Assembly: GCF_000972845.2 (NCBI RefSeq)
Contig: NW_020860930.1
Location: 245,240-309,239 of the forward strand
Direction of reading: 5' to 3'
DNA: 64,000 nt
Origin: Larimichthys crocea
Lineage: Eukaryota > Chordata > Actinopteri > Sciaenidae
The notes beneath the pieces are model-generated. The model was not told where the DNA came from and ran no database searches. It was given only the letters and a program-made list of their open reading frames with translations. The translations under genes were made by a program, and so were the position numbers. Of this stretch, positions 11,701 to 21,833 are shown in pieces. The stretch's first letter is position 1. The number at the start of each line of letters is the position of its first letter.

Positions 11701-14278
11701 GGAAGAGATGAAGAAGCTGGAAAAGAAGGAGATGAAGGAGGAGGTGAAGGAGTAGGAAGAGGAGGAGATGATGAAGAAGCTGGAAAAGAAGGAGATGAAG
11801 GAGGAGGTGAAGGAGTAGATGGAGATGAAGGAGGAGGACAAAAAGAAGAAAAAGGAGGAGATGATGGAGGAGGAAAAGGAGGAGATGAAGAAGAAGGAAA
11901 AGGAGGAGATGAAGAAGCAGGAAAAGAAGGAGATGATGGAGGAGGAGATGAAGATGAAGAAGCGGCACCCTGGGGAGCAGTTCAGGGTTCAGTGCCTTGC
12001 TCACGGCACCAGGCAGCAGCAGGGAGGTGGACTGGCACCTCCTCCAGCTGCCAGTCCACGCTACGTCCCTTCAGGCTGAGCCGCTGCAGAGGAACGCTGG
12101 CGCCTCGAGCTCCGTCTGAAGCTATTTGAACTTCGTGAATCACAGAGAGGAGGCGGAGAGGACGTGAGAACCAGGAAACCAAAACAGAACCTGAAGAACC
12201 TGAAGGGTCACTTCTCTGTGACATACGATCGCTCCAGTAATTCAAAGTTAAATACACTCTACTTGCCTGAGATGATATCCGACACCACACTTGACCTTCA
12301 GATACAGAGAGGAGCCGACGCACTTCAGCTGTCCTTGAGAGATCACGGCTTTACGATCTGGACAAAAGAAAAACAGAACCAGTGTTTACTGGACCAAACC
12401 GGGAGGAAGACGGCACTGCAGCTGGACTTGGATGGTTCTGGTTCATACCAGCCAGGATGTCAGCTTCGTCCATGTAGTGCGTGCTGAGGACGGTGACTCT
12501 GCCGGCTCTGCGGCTCTTCAGCAGCGTCCACACCTGATGTCTGGAGCAGGGGTCCATGCCGGCTGTGGGCTCGTCCAGGAGCAGAATCTGACGGGATCGA
12601 ACAGGATACAAACTGCTCAGAAGGTGCTGAGGTTACCGACAGAGTCACTGATGAACGATTGAAGCTCCAGGTACCTTAGGGTCTCCAAGAATGGCGATGC
12701 CCACAGAGAGTTTCCTCTTTTGGCCTCCACTCAGATTCTTGGCCTGAGCAGTCATGATCTTCTCCAAGTCCAGATCCTTCAGCACTTTGGTCACCTATAA
12801 GAGAGAAGCAGAATCAGACCAAGGACCGACACGGTGTCAGATCAGCGTTCAGACGATCACATCACCTCAGCGTCGATGTCTGCTGGTGGGATGCCTTTGA
12901 TGGCGGCAAATATCCTCAGGTGCTCTTCCACGGTCAGCACGTCGAAGATGATGTTGAACTGAGGGCAAATTCCCACAAGCTGCTTCATTTCTGACGCGTC
13001 TGCGATCTCCGACACAGGCGAGCCGTAGATCGTCGCCGAGCCGCTGGTGGGCGGGCAGATGCCACACAGGATGTTCATGAGAGTGGACTTCCCAGCCCCG
13101 CTGTGTCCGAGCAGAGCCGTGATCTGACCCTCGTAAATGTCAAAGGTCAAACCTGGAGAGGGGACGGAAAAAAGGAGAAGACAGCATCTTTAAATCAGCT
13201 TCGGTCGGTTGGTTTGTGTCATTGTGTTACTTCTGTGTTAGGCAGCAGCAGACCATGAGGTCGACATAACTGCTTCAACTGATGGCAAAGTTTGTGTCTA
13301 AAAACTTTATTTAGTGGAACCAGTGCCTCTTTGCACTGATGCTCTACTGAATATTTATACTGTGAGAACATGAGCACATCACAACAGTTTTAAAAAGGGG
13401 CTCACCTCTCAGAGCCTCCACCACGTTGTCCTTCTCTTTGTACACTTTCTGGATGTTATTGATGCTGCCAGAGAAGAAGAAGAAGAAGAGAAGTGTAAAC
13501 ACAGCGGCGGTGTCACGGTGAACTCGACAGGCGGGTCCCACAGGCTCAGCCAGGACGGATAGAACAGTGAGTGCCGTTTGGCACCGAACCAAGAACAGAG
13601 CCAGGCCGGACACTGATCTCCACAGGAGACTCTCACAGAGCCAGAGAGCTCCTCTGAATGCATGTTTTAGAAATATGTTGCGCACGATGATGATCTATCG
13701 AGCAATGTAACACAGCACAAAACAGAAAGTTCAGACATTTACCGGATGGCTTCTTTGCCTCTGAACTCAGGTGAAACTGGTTCGATGGACTCGTCCCCAC
13801 CAGGAGCGCCTTTCATCTCGGCGTCGTACACGGAGCTCACTTCAACGTAACGCTTTCTGCGTTTGGACCAATAGGACGGCTTCAGGAAGTACACCAAGGA
13901 CCGCCTCATTCTGAACTCACCTGCAGTTCACACAAAATGAAAGACTGAACTGACACCAACTAAAACAGACTGCATTAGTTCAGGCATTGTGTGTGTGTGT
14001 GTGTGTGTGTGTACTTACCAGGCATTACCTGGTCCAGGTAAATAGCCAACAGAAGGTAGAGGATGCAGTCCACAACCAGCATGAGCAAGGGCACGTAAAG
14101 AGGATGGGGGCCGTTGGCAAGTGAGGAAAACACAGCACCATCTCCCTGAGCCTCCAGGTAAACCACCTACCATATGTAAACACACACAGATCAAATCCTC
14201 ACAACCACGGCACGGCTCCTCGTGGATTATTCTTCACGCTGAAGTTAACAGACGTTTGATAACAGGATAAACACATCA

Positions 14279-14312
<34 letters not shown>

Positions 14313-17300
14313 CTGTGCAATCCCGATTGAGAAGGCGCTGGGGGAGAGCAGGCAGAGAAGCCAGACCAGCGGCTGTGGGAAGTCCTTCATCAGCACGGTG
14401 AACAGCGACAGGCAGCCAAACACCACCGTCAGCATGGAGCCCACGGTGCTGGCAAACTTGGGCTTCTTAAATAACGGAGTCAGCATGAAGGAGAAAAAGA
14501 TCTGAGAGAGAGAGAGAAGAGAGTTTTAGAAAATGAGCCCTTGGCAATCACCTAAAACTGAATGCATCCCCTTGACTCTGTGATTTACAGAGTTTCCTGA
14601 TGGACAGTGAAGTAAACTGCTGTTAGCTCAGAGCACCAGGGAAGTGCTACTGTGTGTACCACCGGGAAGAAGAGGAGGTTTACAGGCTCGGGTCGCAGGA
14701 GGAATGCTGACCCGCAAACCCCACCGGGCACATCTCTGTCACACTGTTTTGTTCCGTCCTCCTTCTAAATATGAATCTACATGTGGAAATATGCAACGTA
14801 CTTCATTTGTTTCTGTTTTTACGACCGGCAGTTTGCACGGGGTGTTTTATTTTGAAAATCCACTGGATTCTCTGTGCTGTTTCTGCGTCTGGCTTCCTGT
14901 CAGCTCGAGGTGCTCTGTGTTAAATTGACGCGGGCTGCACGCGGCGTCAAAAATCGAACAGCCGTGTTAAATTCAACACGGAGCCGAGCGGAGGCCCGCT
15001 TCTGAACCGGACCACGACGGAGCCGGTGGGGTTTAAAACGGCCGTGTATCACTGCGGCGACCGCGGCCAGTGGAATTTGGTGGTGACCGGGAGCATAGCT
15101 GGTGTCGTGCCAGAACTGGAGCTGGGTGAGATAAACAGTGTTTATCTTCAGTACAATGTGAAGTTTTGATGAAACCAGTGAAGTCCAGAATAACGGGCAC
15201 ATTGTTTCTCGAAAGATGTTTGATGTTTGACATTTTCAAATGTCATTTTTCATTCCTGTGTGCTACACAAACAAAAATCTTCCATTGTGCTGACGCGGAG
15301 ACTATCTGTAAGGCTAGACATCGCGTGTTTGGGTGAAGCGACCCTTTAAACAAAAGCTCCATCACGGCTCTACTCACAGATGATATTCCATACAGGAAGA
15401 TGAGGAAGAAGATGACAAAGAAGTCACTGTTTGGGAACAGGGCCGTGTACGTGGCGATGATGGACATCAGGATGGACATGGTGGTTACCAGAGCAGCATA
15501 CAGGAGGCCCCATGACAACCTGTGGTACAACATAAAAGCTTAACCATGTACACAATCACACAGATGTTTTTCATCCAAGCAAAACTGAAGTGGCTGACGG
15601 CATCTTCTTCTTCCTCACCAAAACGCCGTGTCGTAGAGCCCCATCATGGTCATGGTGTCTTTGAGGCGGTGCTCCTTCTCAGCTGCCACGTTAACAATGA
15701 GGAAGGTGACGAACGGCGTGAAGGCCAGGACCAGGTAGATGGAGATGAGGGCGTGGGGGAATTTCTGCACCTCCACAGAACCTGGCTGACCCATCATGAC
15801 GACATTCAGGTCCATCTCACTCCACACCGAGCGCTTTGTCTGCATCTGAGGAACCAACAGCACGTCGAAAGGTATCAAACTATGACTGAGTCATGAATAT
15901 CTTCATCATAGATGTATTTATTCATTAACTGATCATTATTTAGTCTAAAAATGTGAAAGATGCCCATTTCAAGTTCTAGTCAACAATGGATCGACTGCAT
16001 CTTCGTCCCTGAGTGGGTTCAGACTGGAGGACGCGGTTCTGAGACCTGTCCTGTCTCACCTGGATGATGGCTGCATCGATCAGGGACTGGAGGCGGATGA
16101 AGCCGGAGTACCAGTAATTAGCTGCTCTGCAGTTCACTGAGCTGCTGAAACAGTTGGCTGGAGGAGAACGAGCACAAAGACAAACAATTCAGACTTCAGC
16201 TCCGGCAGACAAGAATCTCGCTTTACATTTCATCCAGAATAAACGGAGTTGCCTCACACAGATGCTCTGCACCCTGCAGCGCAGTGACACCTGCTCTGGA
16301 CATTAATCCTGAAGGATTTCACACAGATTAGCAGCGATGTCTGGATCGAGTTTGGATTTTGGATTAGCCGCTTAAAGGAGCAGTGTTTGATTTAGTGGCA
16401 TCGAGCAGTGTAGTTACTGACTGCAGCCCCCTCGCCTCACCCACTCCTTCCTAACGTGATGGAACAACGGTGGCCCCCGAAACCAAAGCTCTGTCTGTGG
16501 TTTGTGACTAACACACCTTCAACACGTCATCATACACTGACACACATCAACTGACACAATAAAAAAGAAAATACAAATGAAAGAAGGTCCCATCAGACTT
16601 TACCAAAAGATTCTGTGTAGTCGCTGGGTTGGGGCAGCTGGTTGTACGGGAAGCGAAGCCTGTAAGACGTGGCGGAGCTGTCCAGGAACACGACACCGAC
16701 GTAGCTGGAAGGCTCGTACAAGCTGGCGTTCTCCAGGTCCTCCTCGCTGGCAAACATCTCCAGACGATCCTGCATGTCTGGAAACACAAAGACGAGGATT
16801 TAAGAACATTTATATACAGACGTGTACGAGTGAATCTAAAAGGATGAAAGGCTCATCGAGCACTCACGCATCTCCTGGGCCACCTCCTCCATGATGTGGT
16901 TGGTAATGTTAGTGATCGGTGTGTAGCCCAGGCCTTTGACGAAGTGGTCGTCACGCTCCAGCTCCATGGTGCTGATGCCTCCATAATAAACGTGAGGATT
17001 CAGTGTGCTGATGAGTATCAGGAGACCCAACAGAAGCAGAGGTAGGATCAGTTCCTGCAAGGACAAAGAAACAGATCATGAGAAGACACACACACACACA
17101 TTTATCTTCTGCTTCTTATCCACAGCAGTCTGACATCCTCTCATTCAACCTGGGGGGCCCTGAAGCGTTGCTAGGCAGAACACAGATTGATGAGTAACTC
17201 GAGCACTTTGCCTTCAGGCTGCTGTATAAATATTTTTTATTTCCTGGTGGTGAAATTGTTCAGGGATTCTAACAGCCAGTTTAAACCTCATGACAAATGA

Positions 17301-18671
17301 CAACAGGCGTTCTTTCTCTGCTCCGATCCATAAACCACATACGGCAGCTTGACCTTGAGCAACACGGCAAACTGAAACAATAAATTGGCAGCGACAGCCA
17401 TGTCGAGAGCTGATTTAGGAGCTTGTCTGCCTTTAAAAAACACACAGACCCAAGAGATGTTTCACTGCTTGTGGAAAACGTCAACCAGTAAAGGTAGATC
17501 ACCTGGGACCGTCAGAACTAAAACCGTCAGAGCTGGATTCTGTGCTCCAGTTCCTGCAGAACAGCTCAGTCTGCATGGTGATCGTGAGCTTAAGCAGCCA
17601 GTGACAAACAGTCAACAAGCTGTATTACACACACTGCAGATTAGGAGAGTCCTGGGCTTTCCTGACTGCCGTTAAGAAGCTGCAGGATGTTCCTCTGTGC
17701 TGAAAAGTTGATACACAGAGACATTAAAAATGCATCAGTGCAACTTAAAGCCAAATAAAAAATGCATGGTCCAACAAGAAGAAACTGAAGGAGGAAAGAG
17801 GCACAGAGTCTTTTGTTTATTTGAAATCCAGTGAGTGAAATGTTTTAAGTCAAAGGTTTGACCACGTCGTTATAAGACTTCTGAACTGCAGCTGAGGTTT
17901 CAGACAACACGGAGATCGAAAATCTCTGACGTTCTACAAAAAAAGTACAAGAGTCCCTACGTCACCCCTGACTTCGTGAAGAAGCAGACGTCACACAGAC
18001 TTCAGGATGCATTTGCAGTCTGCAGTATTTGTATTCATCGAGCGAGTGGAATATTTTAAAGCAGCTTTGTGTTCCCTCCTCTGGTTCGTCTGGTCTGCAC
18101 TGCAGAGGCTTCAGTTACGTGCACACTTGCCAAACAAACATCAGTTTGTTGCGGTGAGCCACGTTTTGTTTCTTTTGGATGTCAGAAGTTGGAGATCACA
18201 TCTGGGAATTTCCAACCTCCGACTTCGCCTGGAATGCAGCATAAATCCAGAGGGAGCTCTCTCACAGACAGACGCAATATGGATCATGACGGCGTGCTAA
18301 CCGTGAGAAAACGCGTGTGCAATGCGAGATAATGACACACCGGCGGCAAAACAAACTTGTGTTGAGTTGCTTTAACTGTGAGAAGTAAAGAGGTAAAAGT
18401 ATGTTTAGTTTAAATAAAATGTAGGCCAGTGAAATAAAAATGGAAACATGAGATAAGCAAATTTAGACCAGCACACGCTGTTATCTACACACCGCCTGCT
18501 TTGCAATGTATATTACAGCTCAATACAAACAAATGATTGACGTCGAGTCTGCGAACACTGAAGCACCTGAAGACTCTGCTGCTTGGTCCTCCATTTGATG
18601 AGCAGGTTCTTCCAGAGAAGACTTCTAGTTTGGTGCCAGACTCCAGCATCTCTTCTGCACACGGGCTGCAT
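5334..18671 (-). CDS. abca5: ATP-binding cassette transporter A5, complete, 37 coding exons
   Basis: Full-size ABCA transporter; ABCA5 acts in lysosome, late endosome and Golgi membranes in sterol/lipid handling. Coding exons: 18567-18671, 16868-17054, 16604-16777, 16060-16157, 15619-15845, 15378-15519, 14313-14501, 14019-14166, 13743-13920, 13406-13464, 12866-13152, 12675-12794, 12449-12587, 12267-12357, 11146-11285, 10925-11044, 10636-10837, 10055-10221, 9744-9871, 9497-9634, 9292-9405, 8602-8772, 8398-8511, 8179-8310, 7949-8017, 7770-7861, 7511-7634, 7316-7433, 7131-7222, 6875-7050, 6702-6777, 6423-6517, 6230-6349, 6003-6155, 5798-5877, 5626-5681, 5334-5474. The sum is 4962 nt (1653 aa), close to human ABCA5 (~1642). 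NBD1: Walker [10 protein letters not shown] (~518), LSGGQ (~619), Walker [11 protein letters not shown] (~639), H-loop [12 protein letters not shown]2: GPNGAGKST (~1332), degenerate signature LSAGLKRK (~1432), Walker [11 protein letters not shown] (~1452), TTHYMEEAE. Each half has an N-terminal anchor helix, a large loop and a membrane bundle. All phases join without a break. Intron 14 is GC-AG; the rest are GT-AG. Confidence 0.95.
5510..5620. repeat. Compound (GT)n repeat with aacctgcag spacers, abca5 intron 36
   Basis: Three (GT)n blocks separated by copies of gtgaacctgcagtg. On the gene strand the (CA)n starts about 8 nt after the exon 36 donor at 5625. Open frames rich in THTHTH or CVCVCV here are artefacts. 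Confidence 0.9.
5753..5791. repeat. (GT)n touching the abca5 exon 35 donor
   Basis: On the gene strand intron 35 reads gtgagtcacacaca: the CA run starts at intron position +7. Confidence 0.93.
11286..12266 (-). other. abca5: abca5 intron 14: GC-AG intron
   Basis: Exon 14 ends ..CTCAG at 12267 and is followed by gcaagt, a GC donor that otherwise matches consensus perfectly. The acceptor before exon 15 is ccctcgcag (exon start 11285). The frame R-MSISE.. joins correctly only with this pair. The intron carries the long polypurine tract and, near 11975-12060, a short fish-repeat fragment (gagcaaggcactgaaccct on the minus strand). Confidence 0.85.
11431..11970 (+). repeat. ~540-bp polypurine (GGA/GAA/GAT) tract
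   Basis: Nearly pure purine on the plus strand, built of gga, gaa and gatgaa units with recurring blocks such as gatgaagaagctggaaaa. In the abca5 pre-mRNA it is a CU-rich tract. Long open frames on both strands (Glu/Gly-rich on plus, Leu/Ser-rich on minus) come only from base composition. Confidence 0.96.
13985..14012. repeat. (GT)n touching the abca5 exon 8 donor
   Basis: On the gene strand intron 8 reads gtaagtacacacac, with CA from position +7. Confidence 0.93.
14282..14309. repeat. (GT)n touching the abca5 exon 7 donor
   Basis: On the gene strand intron 7 reads gtaacacacacaca, with CA from position +4. Confidence 0.93.
14566..15377. repeat. abca5 intron 6 with family A repeat and related dispersed sequence
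   Basis: 14566-14640 is a shortened family A copy (gtgatttacagagtttcctg, gacagtgaagtaaactgctg). Text further on (accaccgggaagaagaggag; gtgtcgtgccaga) recurs near 31025-31115 downstream of paat, so the element extends beyond the family A core. It is noncoding. Confidence 0.6.
17055..18566 (-). other. abca5: abca5 first intron within the coding region
   Basis: 1.5 kb between the exon that carries the start codon and the first transmembrane exon. No recognised element was seen apart from simple-sequence patches. Confidence 0.7.
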
Positions 18672-18736
18672 ACTTCCAGCATGCCTCATCTGGATGACGT
18701 GTGGACAAGAAGTCGTCTCCCTAATGCTGGCCTCAG
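18567..18736 (-). other. abca5: abca5 exon carrying the start codon, with 5'UTR end
   Basis: The acceptor cttctcacttgcag gives an exon start at 18736; the donor is gtgctt after 18567. The ATG at 18671 ([20 protein letters not shown]) aligns in length with ABCA5 N-termini. A second ATG at 18689 is in frame, six codons upstream (MRHAGS). Either could initiate; 18671 is preferred by family length. Confidence 0.8.
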
Positions 18737-18984
18737 CTGCAAGTGAGAAGACAAGAGAAGTCATCACAGATGTACATTTTCTACTTTGTACCCCCATCAT
18801 GTCTGCTGGTACACTGAATATTTCTGAAGTGTGCTGCAGCAAGATGACTCCACCACAAACAGACACACTTCTATCAGAGAGCTGATGATTAGTCTATTCC
18901 ACTGGTGGTACGTGACCTTCCTGTAGTGATGCTTTGTTTCAATATCAGCCATCACGTTAATTCATGTATTAAAAATATGGGCTG

Positions 18985-19250
18985 AAGCCAACCCCAGCTG
19001 ACTCAGGGCGAGAGGCCGGGTACACCTCGGGCAACTCACCAGTTCATCGCAAGTCAAACATGAAATATTAGAAAGCAAAGTGTGGATCTCTCTACCAAAC
19101 GAGTTCTTCTCGAACATTTACATTTAGTCATTTATCCAAAGCGACTTACAGGGAGCAGTTTGGGGTTCAGTATCTGACTGGAGGAGCTCGGGGATCGAAC
19201 CACGATCATCTGATTAGTGGACGACCCGCCACAGCTGCCTCTCGAACCAA
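18985..19250. repeat. Two fragments of common fish interspersed repeats in abca5 5' intron
   Basis: 18985-19060 contains cagctgactcagggcgagag and a tract of the widespread 'ggtacaccctggac' fish repeat. 19110-19245 carries acatttagtcatttatccaa followed by agcgacttacag, typical of another family found throughout teleosts. Repeat names are not assigned. Confidence 0.6.
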
Positions 19251-19722
19251 CAACAGTCAACAATAATTCATCGTAACAGGATTGAAGCTGCCTCCTACGT
19301 AAACGGTCTGTAGTTGAACAGGGACTTTAATATCTGTCACGATGGTGGTACTCAAAGAGACAAATGTTTTCTCGATTAGAGCTCAACCGATCCATTAATA
19401 TAGCCTCAGATTTAATATAAACCAAGCGACCGGCCAGCAATAATCAGTTTAACAGAACTGTTTCACAGTGATGCAGCCCTCCTGTTTCATAGACAAATGA
19501 TTAAACAACACAGCAGCGTTAGTATACAGTATGTAGCTGTAAGAGTATAATTATGCTCTGAGCCAGGGGTCTTCAACCAGGGCGGTCTGCAGCAGGGATG
19601 TGCGACATATCGTCAAAAACATTCCCCACGGTAAGAATATGTCATCCCACGATAACAACGATAAATTGATGACGTATGTATGTGTGCGACACACTCGCAG
19701 CCCAACACACATACTGACAAAC

Positions 19723-20066
19723 ATGGCAAAAGGCGACCAGGTATGCCAGGCAGCGAGGAGCTCTTTCCTCACGGCGAGGAGCCCTTTCCTCGCAGCGAGG
19801 AGCTCTTTCCTCACAACGAGGAGCCCTTTCCTCACGGCGAGGAGCCCTTTCCTCACAACGAGGAGCTCTTTCCTCGCGGCGAGGAGCCCTTTCCTCGCGG
19901 CGAGGTGTTCTTTCCTCACGGCGAGGTGCTCTTTCCTCACGGCGAGGAGCCCTTTCCTCACAACGACGAGCTTATTCCTCACAACGAGGAGCTTATTCCT
20001 CACGGTGAGGAGCTCTTTCCTCACAGCAAGGAGCTCTTTCCTCACAGCAAGGAGCTCTTTCCTCAG
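19723..20066 (+). repeat. 21-bp minisatellite array 1 with leader
   Basis: A leader beginning atggcaaaaggcgaccaggt (19723-19760) is followed by about 15 units of ~21 bp such as gaggagccctttcctcacgg. The 21-bp period is seven codons, so every frame stays open (EEPFPHG-type peptides); this is not a gene. Confidence 0.93.
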
Positions 20067-20556
20067 CTTCTAAATCTGAGTCGCAATTTACGCCGCAAAA
20101 TATAATGACACGAAGAAGTTTAATTTGATTTGTGTCCGATGATTAGACAGCGAGCGAGCGTGATAAATACCAGAAATTATCGGGATAACTTTTTTTAGTC
20201 GCCCATCCCGAGTCTGCAGAGGTGCTGCAGGGGCCAGTTATTGTCACAATAATCGACCATTCCTCCTGATCTAAGCTGCACACTCACACACCTTCACTGT
20301 TATCAGCATGAATGAGTCAATCTTTGTGCAGCTCACACCAAAATAAACAGCATGTGTACTTCCTTCATTTGTGTGTCTGCTTACCTTCACCGAGGTGCAT
20401 CTGTCATATATATCACCCTGTAAACCTGTGCAACACCTGTGCATTACCATTTATGTATTTATCCTGTTTACATTTAGTCTGTTGCACACAGACATGTATA
20501 TACTGTCATATGCACCTACCTCATGTACAGAACACAGCTGCACTATATGTATCGAT

Positions 20557-20784
20557 ATGGCAAAAGGCGACCAGGTATGCCAGGCAGCGAGGAGCCCTTT
20601 CCTCGCGGCGAGGAGCCCTTTCCTCACGCCGAGGTGCTCTTTCCTCACAACGAGGAGCCCTTTCCTCACGGCGAGGAGCCCTTTCCTCACGCCGAGGTGC
20701 TCTTTCCTCACGGCGAGGAGCTCTTTCCTCACAACGAGGAGCCCTTTCCTCACAGCGAGGAGCCCTTTCCTCACAGCGAGGAGG
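20557..20784 (+). repeat. 21-bp minisatellite array 2 with the same leader
   Basis: Starts with the same leader as array 1 (from 20557), then about nine units of the same 21-bp repeat, ending at gaggctgaatat. The ~490 bp between the arrays shows no repeat units. Confidence 0.93.
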
Positions 20785-21315
20785 CTGAATATATATAGTT
20801 ATGCAAATATATACACCTTTTAAATATGCATATAGTTATGTTTTAATGTCTACCTGTCCTTGTCCTTTCAGTTACACCTGGACAATATTCTGACCCACTG
20901 TGTGAGAGCGGCTCGTGCTGCTGTGACACCCCGCTCCACTGTCCGCTCCGCCCGGTGTCCGTGTTGACACAGCGAGCGCACCGCCCCGCCCCGCGCCGCC
21001 CCGCAGGTGAAAGCGAGCGTGCCTGTCAAAAGCATGAGCAGCTAGCCGACGCTAACCTATCAGACCGTTCGGTTCTGTTCGGCAAACATCGGCCTCGCCT
21101 CTTTGTTCCGACACTCGGGCTGGAAATGTGGAACAAAAAGCGCCAGTTAAAAGGCGCGAAAACGTGAAAACGCGGAGACGTTAAAACGTTTGTGTGTCCA
21201 CAGCTAACAGCGACGACGCTAACGACAACAACACACACACACACACACAGAGAGAGACACACACACAGTGTCCACACACACACAGATATATAAACACAAA
21301 CACTGACATACTCAC

Positions 21316-21405
21316 GGATGTAATACATTAAGACATTTCTGTCCGCACCGTGTGATTTAACGGCCTCACGTTACCGACGGTTCATGTCAAGTCAGAGCGC
21401 CTCGT
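21316..21405 (-). other. abca5: abca5 noncoding first exon (predicted)
   Basis: Downstream of a TATA/CCAAT promoter on the minus strand; a strong donor gtgagt follows 21316. The next acceptor is at 18736, giving a 2.6 kb 5' intron with both 21-bp arrays. The transcription start near 21405 is inferred from the TATA position only. Confidence 0.5.
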
Positions 21406-21430
21406 CCCCGCTCGGCTCTGCCTCCTGTCA

Positions 21431-21509
21431 AATATATACCGAGCCCGGAGAGTGTGACGCTGACCAATCAGAGCTGGCCTCCGCGTGAGTGACAGCTCTC
21501 TGCGCCAAT
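21431..21509 (-). promoter_or_regulatory. abca5: abca5 core promoter: two CCAAT boxes and a TATA-like box
   Basis: On the minus strand ATTGG (reverse CCAAT) motifs lie at 21505-21509 and 21464-21468, followed by TATATATT at 21438-21431. Spacing and order are typical. A GC-rich, CpG-rich stretch follows at about 20930-21420. Confidence 0.6.
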
Positions 21510-21578
21510 CAGAACTCACATCACAAACACAGCATATATAATATATAAACTGAAGCAGCCCCGCTTGTTTTGAGAGGA

Positions 21579-21672
21579 TTTATTAACTTTAATTGAAAAA
21601 TATTAAATCAAATTAAATCATAAATATGACCAGCACAGAGGAACAAGTGAATACAGGCAGCATGGGTTTATT
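21579..21672 (-). terminator. asb3: asb3 polyadenylation signals
   Basis: AATAAA on the minus strand at 21672-21667 and again at 21584-21579, 160-255 nt after the asb3 stop. The second lies only ~70 bp from the first CCAAT box of abca5. Confidence 0.55.
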
Positions 21673-21833
21673 ACAATATGCAAATGAGTGAACTGTTTAT
21701 GTTTTTAAATGTAATCTCAGTTGCTCCACCTATGTAGTCACAGTTTGTTTCATATGAAGAGTTAAGAGTGTAAAATAAATCAAATATTTCCATCTGATGG
21801 AGCGGTGATCCAGAGCACCGTGACCTGCAGGGG

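Noticed and set aside
11363..12129. Open frames over 200 codons on both strands
   Set aside because: They lie in the GGA/GAA tract inside abca5 intron 14. Low-complexity Glu/Gly or Leu/Ser peptides result from composition.
19758..20784. Regular repeats resembling a CRISPR array
   Set aside because: Units are directly adjacent with no unique spacers; this is a eukaryotic minisatellite.
19551..20823. Several 100-160 codon frames with seven-residue repeats
   Set aside because: The 21-bp period keeps all frames open on both strands; it sits in an abca5 intron.
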